Below, piece by piece: positions 9,862-21,036 of a stretch of 64,000 bases of DNA. Made by a program: the position numbers and the translations under genes. This DNA is from Eunapius fragilis (lineage: Eukaryota; Porifera; Demospongiae; Spongillida; Spongillidae), in NCBI GenBank assembly GCA_963681505.1, contig OY811975.1:4314950-4378949 (forward strand), given 5' to 3'. The notes below the pieces were generated by a model. That model was not told the origin of the DNA and did no database searches. It saw nothing but the letters and a program-made list of their open reading frames with translations. The first letter of the stretch is position 1. Every line of letters begins with the position of its first letter.

Positions 9862-11826
9862 GCGCGAAGACGGTACCTTTTGAAGCTGCAGATCGATGGT
9901 GAAGTGTTTCCCGACCGCTATGGCATTGATGAGAGGGAATGGGTTAATGACGTTACCATCTGGCCAGATTTATAGTTTGGTGACATTTATACTTATCTCA
10001 TTGATACGAAGGGAACTTACACACAAAAAACTTTGAAAGCTTACAAGTCACTTGAAGCATACAATTATTTTTACAACAGCTATGTTCAAACAGTTTTGTC
10101 ATATGAACTTAACCGATACGCGTGTTTTAAGGCAAAGATAAACCCAAGTCAGAAGACACCAGACAATACCTACGAGGCATGGGTTATTTTGTCCAAACAA
10201 GAAGTAATGACAGCACATTGTAAATGCATGGCGGGGTAAGTTCATAGTACGTTGGATGTAGTTGTCACAACTCATGTGCTATTTCCTTCCCAATTATGCA
10301 TTTAATTTTGTGCAGATTAGGTGAAGTGTGCAGTCATGTTGCTGCTTTACTGTTTAAAATTGAAGCTGCTTGCAAATTGGGTTATAATAAACCATCGTGT
10401 ACCTCACTTCATTGTGAGTGGAATAAGTCATTTGTGGACAATGTAAGCAGCAGCAAAATGTATAAAAGATTAGTTTCATGCAATTAAAAATATAATACAT
10501 ATATGGTTCTTCCTGCAGGTAGATCCTTCTGAAGTGATGGACATTCCTGCACTTTGTGCAACCTTTTCATACAGGTTTGGGGAAAAAGTCATCAAAAGAT
10601 GTTAATGCATTGTTATTGAAGAAGAGTAGTGAATTTGCAACTGGTCGTCATGAAAGCCCTCATATAAAGACAGATATCTTATTAAGTATAATTCACAAAG
10701 TTGCTCCAAATTCAAGTCTATTCACAATTATATCCTTCCCTTCAGTAGCAGTTGAATGTACCTCTAGAGCTGAGACAATGTCTCCTGCTATTGCTGCTGT
10801 TACAGCAACTAGTTATGATCAAAGCACCATTCCACTATCTCGTCTTCCTTCGCCATTGACAGCACTGTACGATGGAAAGTATAAATGCTTAAATGGTGAG
10901 CCATTACGTAAAAAGGCTAGAGAAGTTTTTCAAGGCATAACAATATCTGAGAGCACATGCAAAATTATCGAGTTGCAAACATGCAAACAAAGAGAATGCA
11001 AGGAGTGGCACGAGCAACTTAAAGGGCAGATTACTGCATCTTCATTCCATGAAATCTTGTCTTCAAAAGTAATGGCAATCCACAAAATATAATTATAGCA
11101 CTACTTGTTGAGAAAGATTTGAGTTTTGTTCCTGCTATAAAGTGGGGTATTGAACATGAGGAGACTGCGAAGCAAGAGTATACAATTTAAATGCAACAGT
11201 CACATGCATGAAGGATTTAAAAATGATCCTGCTGGGTTTGTAATTAATCCTCTTTACCCACATTTAGGTGCAGGCTGTGATGTCTTTATAGAATGTAAAT
11301 GCTGTGGAAGAGGGTTATTAGGGGTGAATACCTACTTTCTTACAAAGACAATAATCCTCAAGAACTAACATTGATGAAGCTTTCATGAATTGCCTGTGAC
11401 AGTGGGCTTAAAAAAACACACAAGTACTATACACAAGTGCAGGGACAACTTGGGATATGTAGTAGCAGGAACTTTTGTGACTTTGTAGTCTGGACTCAGG
11501 AAGGTTTATACATGGAAAGGATATATACAAGAACCTTCCATTTGTAGAACAGCTTGTTAAGAAGCTGACCACATTCTATGTTGAGGCCAGAAATTATGAC
11601 TCACCACATTCTGGATGCTGAGTGTTCTAAGAACCCCCAGAATTCAGAAACCCTGCAGCCTGCACAAGGCAATTCAGATACATACTGCTATTGTAACAAA
11701 GAAGAATATGGAAAAATGATCCAGTGTGACAATCCAAGTTGCAAATTTGTGTGGTTTCATTATGCCTGAGTAGGAATCAAAAGAGCTCCTATAAAGGAAA
11801 TTGGTACTGTTTTGAATGTCAGCAAA
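9862..11826 (+). pseudogene. SWIM zinc finger - YqaJ nuclease - PHD finger protein, transposon-type, decayed
   Basis: The first exon frame runs 9,862-10,235 with one TAG (after WPDL). It splices with in-phase GT-AG introns of 80 bp (10,236-10,315) and 76 bp (10,443-10,518). The joined frame shows a SWIM finger: CKCMAG, then GLGEVCSHVAALLF. Further on, frames shift repeatedly. WGIEHEETAKQEY and INPLYPHLGAG (about 11,140-11,275) are YqaJ-nuclease signatures, but the expected ExK catalytic strand is degenerate. At 11,680-11,826 a C4HC3 PHD finger (YCYCNKEEYG, NPSCKFVWFHYA) has one Cys codon turned into TGA. This domain trio is familiar from large gene families in sponges and cnidarians associated with DNA transposons. 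No intact product. Confidence 0.75.
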
Positions 11827-11924
11827 TGAAATGACATGCATACATGTGCATATATGACTATACCCAAGTGTATGACATATTTGATGCATAAAGCAGTTGT
11901 ATTGTATTCATAATATTTGATGAA

Positions 11925-12365
11925 TGTCATTGGACCAAGGGTGGACTAAGGTTACATAAAGCAGCACATACAATAAGAATCTTGTCAATTGTTGAAAAAT
12001 GCGTATCCTTAGATGTTTTAATCATAGAAATAGGTAGTCCCAACTGAAGAAACTTGAAGTGTTTCAACCTTCCTGCATGTATTGCTCGCTCAACATGAAT
12101 TCACACAGGAGATAATGACCTACTGACTTCAACTTCATTTTGGGATAACTGATCTTTACCTTTGGTAAAGGAAGGCAAGGCAAGAGAAGCCCCATGCAAA
12201 GCCAAATCATCAGCAATGTTAAAGCCTCTGTCGGCTAGTACTAGATCTCCTGGGATAAGGTAGTTATAGAAACCACATTGGCTGTCAAATAAAACTCGTC
12301 CACCCCAACACTTAGATAAGAAATTTATTGCTCCTGTTGGACTGATAGCCATCAAACTTTACAGT
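11925..12365 (-). pseudogene. DDE transposase fragment (DDE_Tnp_4/THAP-type), decayed
   Basis: Read on the minus strand, the frame gives a characteristic order: a block ending in FLSKCWGGR, then PGDLVLADRGFNI with the second catalytic Asp, then KGKDQLS, and after a TGA the segment IHVERAI with the catalytic Glu. It ends in STIDKILIVCAALCNL. This is the C-terminal half of a DDE_Tnp_4 transposase. The N-terminal half is not recognisable. It lies tail-to-tail with the YqaJ gene; the pairing of such a transposase with a YqaJ protein is described for ISL2EU/IS4EU-type elements, so the two may be parts of one dead element. Confidence 0.7.
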
Positions 12366-13533
12366 ACTGTAATTGGTGAAATGAGGACACAATTGTCCTC
12401 AATCGCCTACGTGCAGTCTCGTAACGGAGGCAGCATCACCTTTGCCGAGGGGGATGCGCTATCAAACCTCGTTGCCGACAATGCAATTGCCATAAACAGG
12501 GCAGATAAGGCTAAAGTAGTGGTGATCCAAAACCACACAGATTATGCTTGTGATCAGTGTTTATGGCTTTCTCTTCTACTTGTACATGCTATGTAAAATG
12601 CCTGTGCTCTGCACATTATGTAATAACATTGCTGTGTTCACTCTCTTCTTGGACATATCTCCTGCAGTAGCAGTGGTCTTCTTGTGTGTTAACACCTTTG
12701 TCCTTAATTTCTAAATCTGTGTTCATAGCCTCATCTTTCATATGTATCTCTGTATTCACCCCCTTGTCTTCACATTGAATACCTTCAAACTCTATCTTTT
12801 CTTCTTCATGTAGGTACTTTCACATCATTTCACGTAACGTACTTCCGCATATCCAAATATCTGCAGTAAAAATTGTGACTGGTTTATACGAAGGTTAAGA
12901 GAGGTAGGTATTTTTGAAAATCTAGTTCTCGATAGTTTAAAGACGATAATACTTCAAATTTGCCTGGATCATGAAGCTTTGAGCGCTCTTTCACGCAGTA
13001 TTGTATCTAACATCGTACGCAATATCTAAATTAAGGATGTACTGCTTTTTAATTAGAGTAAAAAGTCAACGTTGTTTATTGTACTCTTCCAATGACGGGT
13101 CCTCCTCACAAATGTCAAAAAACGTTGCAGGCAAGCAATTTCTATCTACCTTGTAACTTTTAGGACGATCTGGCTATGCGCAATCGCTCATTTTCAGCTC
13201 GCCGTTGAATGTGTCACAGCTACGTCATTGCTTGTCGTATTAAAACAGAATTTGGTTTTCATAGAAAGGAATCAATACTCTGTTAGGAGATGTAGAAATT
13301 GGATTTATAATACACTTCTTTGTAGAATTATGTAATCCAATCAACCTTCGAGTCACATAAATACGCCCTTTTTTGAGGGTGTATACTCGGGTCCGATGTA
13401 TAAACACATTGCATCGTTGTATTGATCTATGAGCGCTATTATATGCAACTTTCAGAATTTTTGGACTTTGCGCAATAATTTATTTTCGCCACAGACCAAG
13501 TTTATAGGATAGCGGGAGATGCGTTAACCATGC
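12366..13533. other. Between transposon remnants; possible linker remnant on the minus strand
   Basis: On the minus strand 12,660-12,810 reads as an acidic open stretch with repeated GVNT motifs, which could be the linker of the neighbouring transposase. Nothing else is recognisable. 13,080-13,180 has no convincing THAP signature. Confidence 0.3.
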
Positions 13534-14736
13534 ATGCAAAGACCGTTTTTAAAAAATCAACCTAAAACTAACAATATTGATACCATGAGAAATAAAAAAA
13601 TGTATGATATACCTATCAGAAAATGCATATACTATTGTCTTCTTAATAATGTTTCTATTGAAACTGCTGCAACAGTAATAGAAATGGTAGTTAAAGAAAT
13701 GACTGGAGATTGCGTACAAAGCCTTCCAAGTGTGGCTACAATCAGTCGTATGGCCTATGAGATGGGTGTGTTAAGTGACATCCAGTCTGGAGAACTCTTA
13801 GTTACACAAGATAACATAACATTAGCATGGGATGCAACATGTATTGATGGTTCACATATCAATGAGGTACATATATGTGCCCCTGGAGGAAAAGCTAATG
13901 TGTTGCAGATAAACGGATGATTATTATACCCACATTGCCAATTCGATAAATGATGCTGTTATGGCATATTCAGCCTGCGTTAATTTAGATGTAGTTTCAA
14001 AAATTAGCTCATAATCATTTACAATGTACTATGAGTGATAGGGTTAGTGTCAATCACTGTGTATGGTTAAACTAGAAGAACTGTTTCAGCACTCACTTTT
14101 AGAGTTAAAATGTAATGTGCATCCACTGGATGGTATATCAAATAAGATTAGAAGTACATTAAACGTATATGACAATGACAATGGGATACAAAGTTGCACA
14201 TTTGGCAGTGATTGTGCAGTGGCTTTAAGTACTTTTTGCATTGTGAAAATGTTAAGCCATGCAGGGACTGTTATTTGATATGTAGGAAATCGATTCAATG
14301 TTTTATTTTGGCTGGAAATTTTTTTAAGATCAAAGATAGATTATTGTACTATCTGCAAAATATGTGTTACTGCAAAAACAGTTTGAAGACTAGCTTAATT
14401 AATGATTTACAGAATAAATCGATAATTCAGCTAAGAGTACTAGGATTGATTGGAAAATTCATAACTGGGCCTTGGATGAAGATCCTTTACAGTAATAGCG
14501 AATGTAAGGCAAACCTTGATATGGTTCCCATGATTAAGATGTGCACAATAACATTGCGAGACCTGATACAGCAACCAACTTTCTTTCTAACTGCAATATC
14601 AAATGTCTTTGGAGAGAAGCTAAGTGAAGAGGATGAGACTCTACTGTGTTTGCAAGCACAATTATCCAGTGATGAGGAATCCCAATTTAATGAAGTTATG
14701 AGCTTGGCTGTAAGAAGCCCTCTAGAAGTTCTTTGA
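13534..14736 (+). pseudogene. Transposase-like gene of unclassified type, frameshifted
   Basis: The first open part (13,534-13,919) contains IRKCIYYCLLNNVSIETA and, near its end, AWDATCIDGSHINEVHI, which looks like the start of a DDE/RNase-H-type core. After stops and frame changes it continues at 14,063-14,200 with LIELKCN-type sequence (ELKCNVHPLDGISNK). From 14,300 in a third frame come LGLIGKFITGPWMKILY and TNVFG-like AISNVFGEKL. These blocks in this order occur in transposon-like proteins of cnidarians, sponges and fish, but the superfamily cannot be named from sequence alone. At least three disruptions. Confidence 0.55.
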
Positions 14737-15137
14737 GCATCAGCTGGAACCATACCTGCATGGTTCTCTCAATAACCCATCAAATGATATGCTAGCAAGA
14801 AGTCAAGCCGCTCCAGTGCATAATATGCTGTCTGAACGTACCCCAGTGTCTTTCTTATCATTAATTACCTGGGGCAATCTGATCTTTAATTTATTTGAAT
14901 CATTCAAACGGACGTCAAGAAATTTAGTTTAATGCATAATACATCGATAAATACACATTACAATTTCACTAAGAAAATAGTATTTCTTCCTTAAATGCAG
15001 ATTACTTGTGTAGATCTACAACATGGCATTCTTCATATCAAATTTGGAATCGAAATGTTGAAAGACAAAAATCTTATGACCGTTTGAATATATACATTAC
15101 CGCGATCACAGTTTTATAATATCTTCGCATCACTCAC

Positions 15138-15518
15138 CATACATTGTTTTATCGGTACTTAAAGGCCCGTTTCTCCGGTTAGGATTAAGCTACAAAAAAG
15201 ATAAAAACTGTTTTGAAAACCATTCAATATGGTCTTTAAACTGATGCATTTAGTTATGCATGAATGTTTGTTTGAAACTTTTTGGTAAAGTACCTACTTC
15301 ATGGCAGTACATATCATCATCTAATGTAAATTACGACGATGATGAAACAAGTTTTTCCGTGCATGCTATTTTAATAATAGCTTTTAAAAGCAACTCTGAG
15401 AGCACTCACCAGATACTTGAGTTGTGGCATCTTTCTGGTCTATCTCATCAATAGACGAGCTCAGACTCATAGAGCGTGGACGCTTATAGCGGCAGCCAAC
15501 TTGGGATCTTCGTGGCAT
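15138..15518 (-). other. Candidate 5' exons of an unidentified gene
   Basis: ATG at 15,518 opens an exon of 36 codons (MPRRSQVGCRYKRPRS...) ending at 15,410 before GTGAGT. A 23-bp exon 15,320-15,298 and a 52-bp exon 15,189-15,138 follow, each with AG and GT borders and matching phase (1, 0, 1). The joined reading is rich in basic and Ser/Asp residues. No continuation was found before the transposon remnant. Not recognised; the small exons make this uncertain. Confidence 0.3.
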
Positions 15519-15529
15519 GGCTGCATAAT

Positions 15530-16089
15530 CATGTAAGGGCAAACTGTGAAACTTAGTTGCAAAAATCGCAGCAACACAACATCATGTGCATGAATGTAAT
15601 TTATATATTTATTAACACCCACCGAACACCTATGTGTACTTGGTTTGCGGTTTGGTTTACGTCCTTCTTGTTCAGTGTCTGGACCAGAGGGATTACAGCC
15701 AAACCCATTCAATTGCACGCTCTTGATTAGTTAATAGAGGATGTATACAAAAGGCTGAAGCCGCAAAATATATCCATTAACACCATGACATGGCGAAAAT
15801 TTTTTAGGCATACAGTGATAGTTTTTCACTGATTATAACTTTACTATGGATCGCCAAAAAGATTACAAGATTGTTTTCGAAATAGCAACCTACGCTTACG
15901 CAGCAAGAATCATCGCTCATAATCAGACGATGGAAAAAATGAGTAACAACCTTACATTAAAGTTTCGTACCGTAGAGTTGACCGTAGTATGCCCTAGAAC
16001 AATTCACAGCTTTCAACATTCAGAAACACATGTAGTTACGTGAGCGTGCGTGTGATAATTTAAATTTCATGTCCATTGGAAAGGGTCTA
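15530..16089. other. No gene seen
   Basis: A 65-aa plus-strand frame at 15,846-16,043 has no recognisable motif. No repeat identified. The duplication block begins at about 16,090. Confidence 0.4.
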
Positions 16090-16402
16090 TAGGACTAGCA
16101 TTGGATTTAATATTAAATAGATGTTTTGTATCTAAATGTCCAAAATCCGATCCATTCGAACTGGCATGTGAAATCAGGGTGTGATATTTGCAGTGTTCAA
16201 ACTCTTTTATTTGGCTTTCAAACCTATGTATGAGTATATATGTAGACAGGCATACAGCAGGGACAACTATCGGTACGCTGCAAGCCAGCTTGAATTGCAG
16301 ACATAAACGGCTACAACCGCACGTGCATGTAAACTGTTTTTACGACGTTATCGATAGTCGGAATGAACACAGGAGCGGAAGGGGAGGGGCATTTTGGTTT
16401 GT

Positions 16403-16448
16403 TCACGTGCTGAGTGCATGCAGTTTCGGCAGGCGGCGCGTATAAATA
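16403..16448 (+). promoter_or_regulatory. Core promoter of PLD copy 2: E-box and TATA box
   Basis: TTCACGTGCT at about 16,402-16,411 and TATAAATA at 16,441-16,448, 50 bp before the ATG; both match copy 1. The second CACGTG near the start site in copy 1 is absent here. Confidence 0.5.
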
Positions 16449-16497
16449 CGATCCCGTGAGTTGTATCACATTATACGTGATTACTCACCAGTGATCG

Positions 16498-18861
16498 ATG
16501 TGGCCAGTTGTGATATTCGCTGCCGCAGTCACCTTTGCCGTCGGGTGTGGTGGTGATTCTGCACCCTGCTACGACCACCAGAACACGACTTACAAGGCCA
16601 CCTTTGAACCGGCCTCCTGCGACACGCCATGTACCGTGACTCCCTTCTTCTCGCCAGACACTTCTGTGACGACGTACGTGGACCTCATCGCTTCTGCGAC
16701 TGAAGCTATCGACATCTTTACTCCCGGTAAGCCTTGATATGTTCGATATTATGATAATTATCTGAATACAAAATCTAGGCCTGTTGGCGTGCATGCGTCC
16801 AGATATATATATCTCTGATGCCTCGTTTGTCTTTTTTTGAATTTATCTTCGCGAATGTTGTGCATACAACTGCGAGTGTTTCAATGCGCCGCCTTTATAA
16901 AGCGATTTGTTGTGATGATACAACATTGAAACTATTCCATTGACGGGTGCACGCAGCTGGTTGATCATATCAGTCGCGTTGTACATGTGAATTCTCCTCC
17001 CTCGAGCGAGCAAGCACGAAGCGATTTAGTCATCATACAAAACAAAAATTAGGCTACAGCGGTCATGGTTCACCACAAGCCGTTCATGTGCATGTGGCTG
17101 GTACAGTTAAAGATGCCTCAAACGTTAGATGTATGCAGTTGCCCGTCGAATTTATCGATCTATTTGTCTGTGCATGAATCTTTGGACTTGCATATCTGCC
17201 CATTGCTATGTGTATGACCTTTGTACCGTAAGTTGAAATTTGTCTGTGCATGCATGAAGCTTCCCACCTATGGACTTACATTAACTGTAACAACATCTAT
17301 TTTTGCATGCATGAATTTTGGAATTTCAATTTCCAACAATTTGAACGTAATCTGCCAGTGAACTGTAACCACATGTATCTGACCTTTTGTACATCCTGCG
17401 TGACCTTCATGCTCCCCCATTTTTCTCATTCCCCATTTTTCTCCTCCACACAAAGATTTCAGCAGCTGGGGTTCGTGCACCAATCACAACGGAACCTGCG
17501 GCGGAAATTGCGTCGGGTGCACGCTAGAGGACCAGAGGAACGAGTCCTTCCCGGTGTTCCCCGCCCTGCTCAACGCCGTGCACCTGAACAACGTGACCGT
17601 GCGGCTCCTCATCAACGACTTCAACGTTCCGACGTGTCAGGGAATGATAGCCCCACTGGACTGGCTCGCCTTGAACGGCATCGCGATCAGGCTGTACACC
17701 ACCACCACGTTTCTGCACTCCAAATTTGTGATGATAGACCACGGCAAGAGGACCGCCATCTCTTCCGTTAACTTTAGCTACACCTCCTTTGTCGAGAACA
17801 GGGAAGCAGGCGTGGTGCTAGACCAATGCGCTTGCTCCGGCATAGGACTTTACACGGCCGTATTTGAGAGCGACTGGGATCACGGTTACGACTATGTGGT
17901 CAACAATACTTACACGAGCTCTGAACTCGAGTACATCACCGATCCAAGCTTCATTCCGTATGCAACGCCCTTGCACCGCACGTATCCTGGTGTGTACGTC
18001 GCACCGTTGACGTCGTACGCAAACGCGACGGTCAAGACCGCGTACACTGGACCCGACTCTGCGTATGACACCATAATGGCCGCTCTCGCCCAAACGCGGT
18101 CGTCGCTTCAGGTCATGATTTACCAGATAACGGACGCAACGTTTTGCAACGAACTGATCAATCTGTCAAAGAAAGGAATAAACGTCACGGTGCTGGTATC
18201 GTCGTTAGTGGTAAACAAAGGAGACTACAAGCTTGCAAAGGTAATGCTCACTGATACCATAACCCTGAATACATTGTCATGATCTTCCATTTTGCCACTC
18301 CCACCCCCCCCACCCCCCCCCACCCCGGCTCCCAATGCAGCAATGTTATGACACATTGTACAACAATGGACTGAATGGCCACATCAGAAAAACAAGTCAT
18401 GTTTTCAAATTTTCGCACCAAAAGTTCTGGATAATAGATAACAGTGTTGTGCACTTGAGCACAGGTAAGTCGCACAACTCCTGAAGGCCATCACACACAG
18501 TGGGCGACAACGTTGCATGCAATTTAATGAATCCAATTATAGTTTCAGTAAAACATTATTTTACTGATGTTTTACTACAATTTTGCCATAATTCAGTTGC
18601 ATGGAACATGTTGCCTAGTGTATGATGATTGAGAGTTGGGATGAAAAAATTATACTCATTTATTTAATTTTAATAGGGAATTGGAGTCCTGACGACGTTC
18701 CCAATGCCTCCACCTTTCCACCTTACAACGAGTCAGGCACCTCAGTGTTCAGGGACATGCTGGTGGCAGTGGAGAGTCCTGGTGTCATTCAGGCATTCCA
18801 AAATGTTTTTGATGGTGACTGGGCCATTGGCACAGACTGGATACCTGGACAGTTTGTTTGA
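16498..18861 (+). CDS. PLD3/PLD4-like phospholipase D-family protein, copy 2
   Basis: Exons 16,498-16,726, 17,456-18,240, 18,341-18,464 and 18,677-18,861 join in frame to 440 aa. Exon lengths 229, 785 and 124 bp and intron phases 1, 0 and 1 are identical to copy 1. Both HKD motifs are intact: H164-S-K166 with D171, and H364-Q-K366 with D371. About 16 residues differ from copy 1, many of them charge changes, and the C-terminus reads PGQFV instead of PR, so this copy is three residues longer. The signal peptide is retained with two substitutions. Both copies look functional, with open frames and conserved splice sites. Role as for copy 1: a luminal or secreted PLD-fold enzyme, probably a single-strand exonuclease by family knowledge. 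Confidence 0.9.
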
Positions 18862-19425
18862 TCATGAACAAGACTATCATTTAGGTATTATTGCCACAAA
18901 AAAAAAAATCCATGAGTAATGTAGCTAGAGGTGTTTACTGATCATGATTCACAATTCATTTTCACCATATATGGTATTACTCCTTTTATAGTGAGAATTA
19001 CTGAGTTTAGAATATGCACCATTGAAAAAGGAACCTCGATAATATTAAAGTTGATTGATGTGTGCAATTGAATTGAAAATCAATAATAAACAAATCCAGG
19101 CCATTGTAACTCCATCATGGACAGAACTATTTCAAGCGCGTAGTAGAAACCTAGGTATCAAATTATTTGACTTGAAAGAAAAAGTAAACATTCACTAAGT
19201 TCCTTCTGGTGTCAATTTTGTTCCCATGATGCATTGTGTAGAGTGTGCACGTGTTTGGTGTTTTATGTACATATATGAAATGCAGTTAGGTACTTCATGT
19301 TGCTGGATTGATGTATTGCTGTAAGGCAACCATTTTGTATTTGTCCTAACTCATTAATACCTGGATTCTATTACTAGTGGCCTTTGACCTGGGCAAGGAT
19401 GGCGGAAAGGCCTCAAAAGATTTTC

Positions 19426-19515
19426 ACCATACATGGCGCTTACTTGCTTGGTGAATACTGTGACCCCCTGACCATACATGGCGCTTACTTGCTTGGTGAA
19501 TACTGTGACCCCCTG
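19426..19515. repeat. 45-bp perfect tandem duplication
   Basis: Two identical 45-bp units, each starting ACCATACATGGCGC and ending CTGTGACCCCCTG. Copy 1 of the segmental duplication has a single, diverged version at about 4,135, so this arose after the large duplication. Confidence 0.9.
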
Positions 19516-19629
19516 CTAGATTATTGCCCATCTGTACATTGCAGTATCAGTGATTGCAGGGAACAAAGTTTTAAATGGTGCAGTTCAGTTACTTCAGTAT
19601 TAACATAAATTAGCATTTTAGATTAAATT

Positions 19630-20192
19630 CATATCGAGAAATTGGCGGTCAAAAGGATTACGCGGTATTCGGTCATTGCGTAATTCGGTGTCCATAGAAA
19701 ATGTATTGACGCATTCAGAAAACTGCAGCTTACTGCAGAACAAAACAAAATATTGACTAGGTGCTCTCGGATTTGTAATGTGGGGACTATTTGGCATATT
19801 TTGAGTAGTTTTTCGCACCTTAGGTACTTATATCCGCACTTCCACATTAATTATGCAAAGTTTCCAATGTCCATTCATTTTATCTCATTTCGTTATTCAG
19901 TCATCGATAGTTTCCCAACCAAATGATAATTTCCTTAGGTGCTAACGGATTATATGAGAGCAGTCAGTGTACTTATTTATCATCATTTTTTCAGAGCTTA
20001 GGGCCTTCAAATCGCACTTCCGTTGAATGGTTAGTGAGACTGATACACTCCGCATACAAGACGATCATCACGTGCCCCTTATCATCAGTCGGCCGTGCCC
20101 AGACTTAGCTGTTTTTTGATGTTGTAGTTAAATCACCAATAATTATTGCTATGTACTGACTTAGCATCATGACCACATGTAGGAGTGGCTAG
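19630..20192. other. No gene seen
   Basis: Short frames on both strands without recognisable motifs or splice structure. It lies between the end of the PLD duplication and the candidate exon at 20,193. Confidence 0.4.
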
Positions 20193-20997
20193 GTGGCACT
20201 AATTGGGAAAGACGGAGGTTGCGATTACACAAAGGAGTTTGCCACTCAGAGAATCGACATGGGCATACAACCAGACTTATATTACGGAAGGATCTTGTAA
20301 GTCTCAGAGTACTAGTTAAGTAGCATGAATGCAAAACGTATATTGGATGGTAGTGACTGTTCGTAATACGCTAAAAGGTTATATATACCGGAGCGGTAGT
20401 ACATGTAAGAGCTTACACGTAGAGGTAACGTCTGGTACAAACGGCGGGAGCATCAAATATACAAGAGCTGCCATATTTCTATACGACTGACGGTACGCAC
20501 TTAATTGACCTTTCCCATTGAAAATGAATGCATCATAAAAGATTCAATACTTCTAACTTTGCAAAAGCTAGTCCGACTTTAAGTTTAAGTGCATTAGATT
20601 TGTGCCAACTGCAGCATTTGAAAACTACCATGTTTTCTCGTACAATGTCCCATGTGTGAACATACATGTACATGTATATGTACATGTATGTATAGATGTA
20701 TATATGTATGTGTGTGCGTTTATGACTATGTATGTGTGTGTGACAGTGTTTATGGCTATGTGTGTACATGTGTGTTTTATGTGCACATATGTGTGCATGT
20801 GTTTTATTTGTATGTGTGTACGTATATGTGTATGTGTGTATATGTACATGTATGTGTATATATGAATTAGTGTTATCTATGGCAACACCTCACCATATTT
20901 AAAAGTCTCCCGTGATCCTCCACTTCACTATACCAACTGCCTCATTCCAGGCCAGGTATGTGTAAAAGTCCGTACTTCCCTTCAGTACCTTATCGCT

Positions 20998-21036
<39 letters not shown>

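Larger units (their letters stand above)
16090..19628. repeat. Segmental duplication, copy 2 (PLD block)
   Basis: Counterpart of 690-4,290 in the same orientation, about 15.4 kb away. It differs by small indels, by a longer C-rich acceptor tract before exon 3 (18,300-18,336) and by a 45-bp tandem duplication near its 3' end (19,426-19,515). The sequences just outside the block are unrelated in the two places. Confidence 0.85.
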
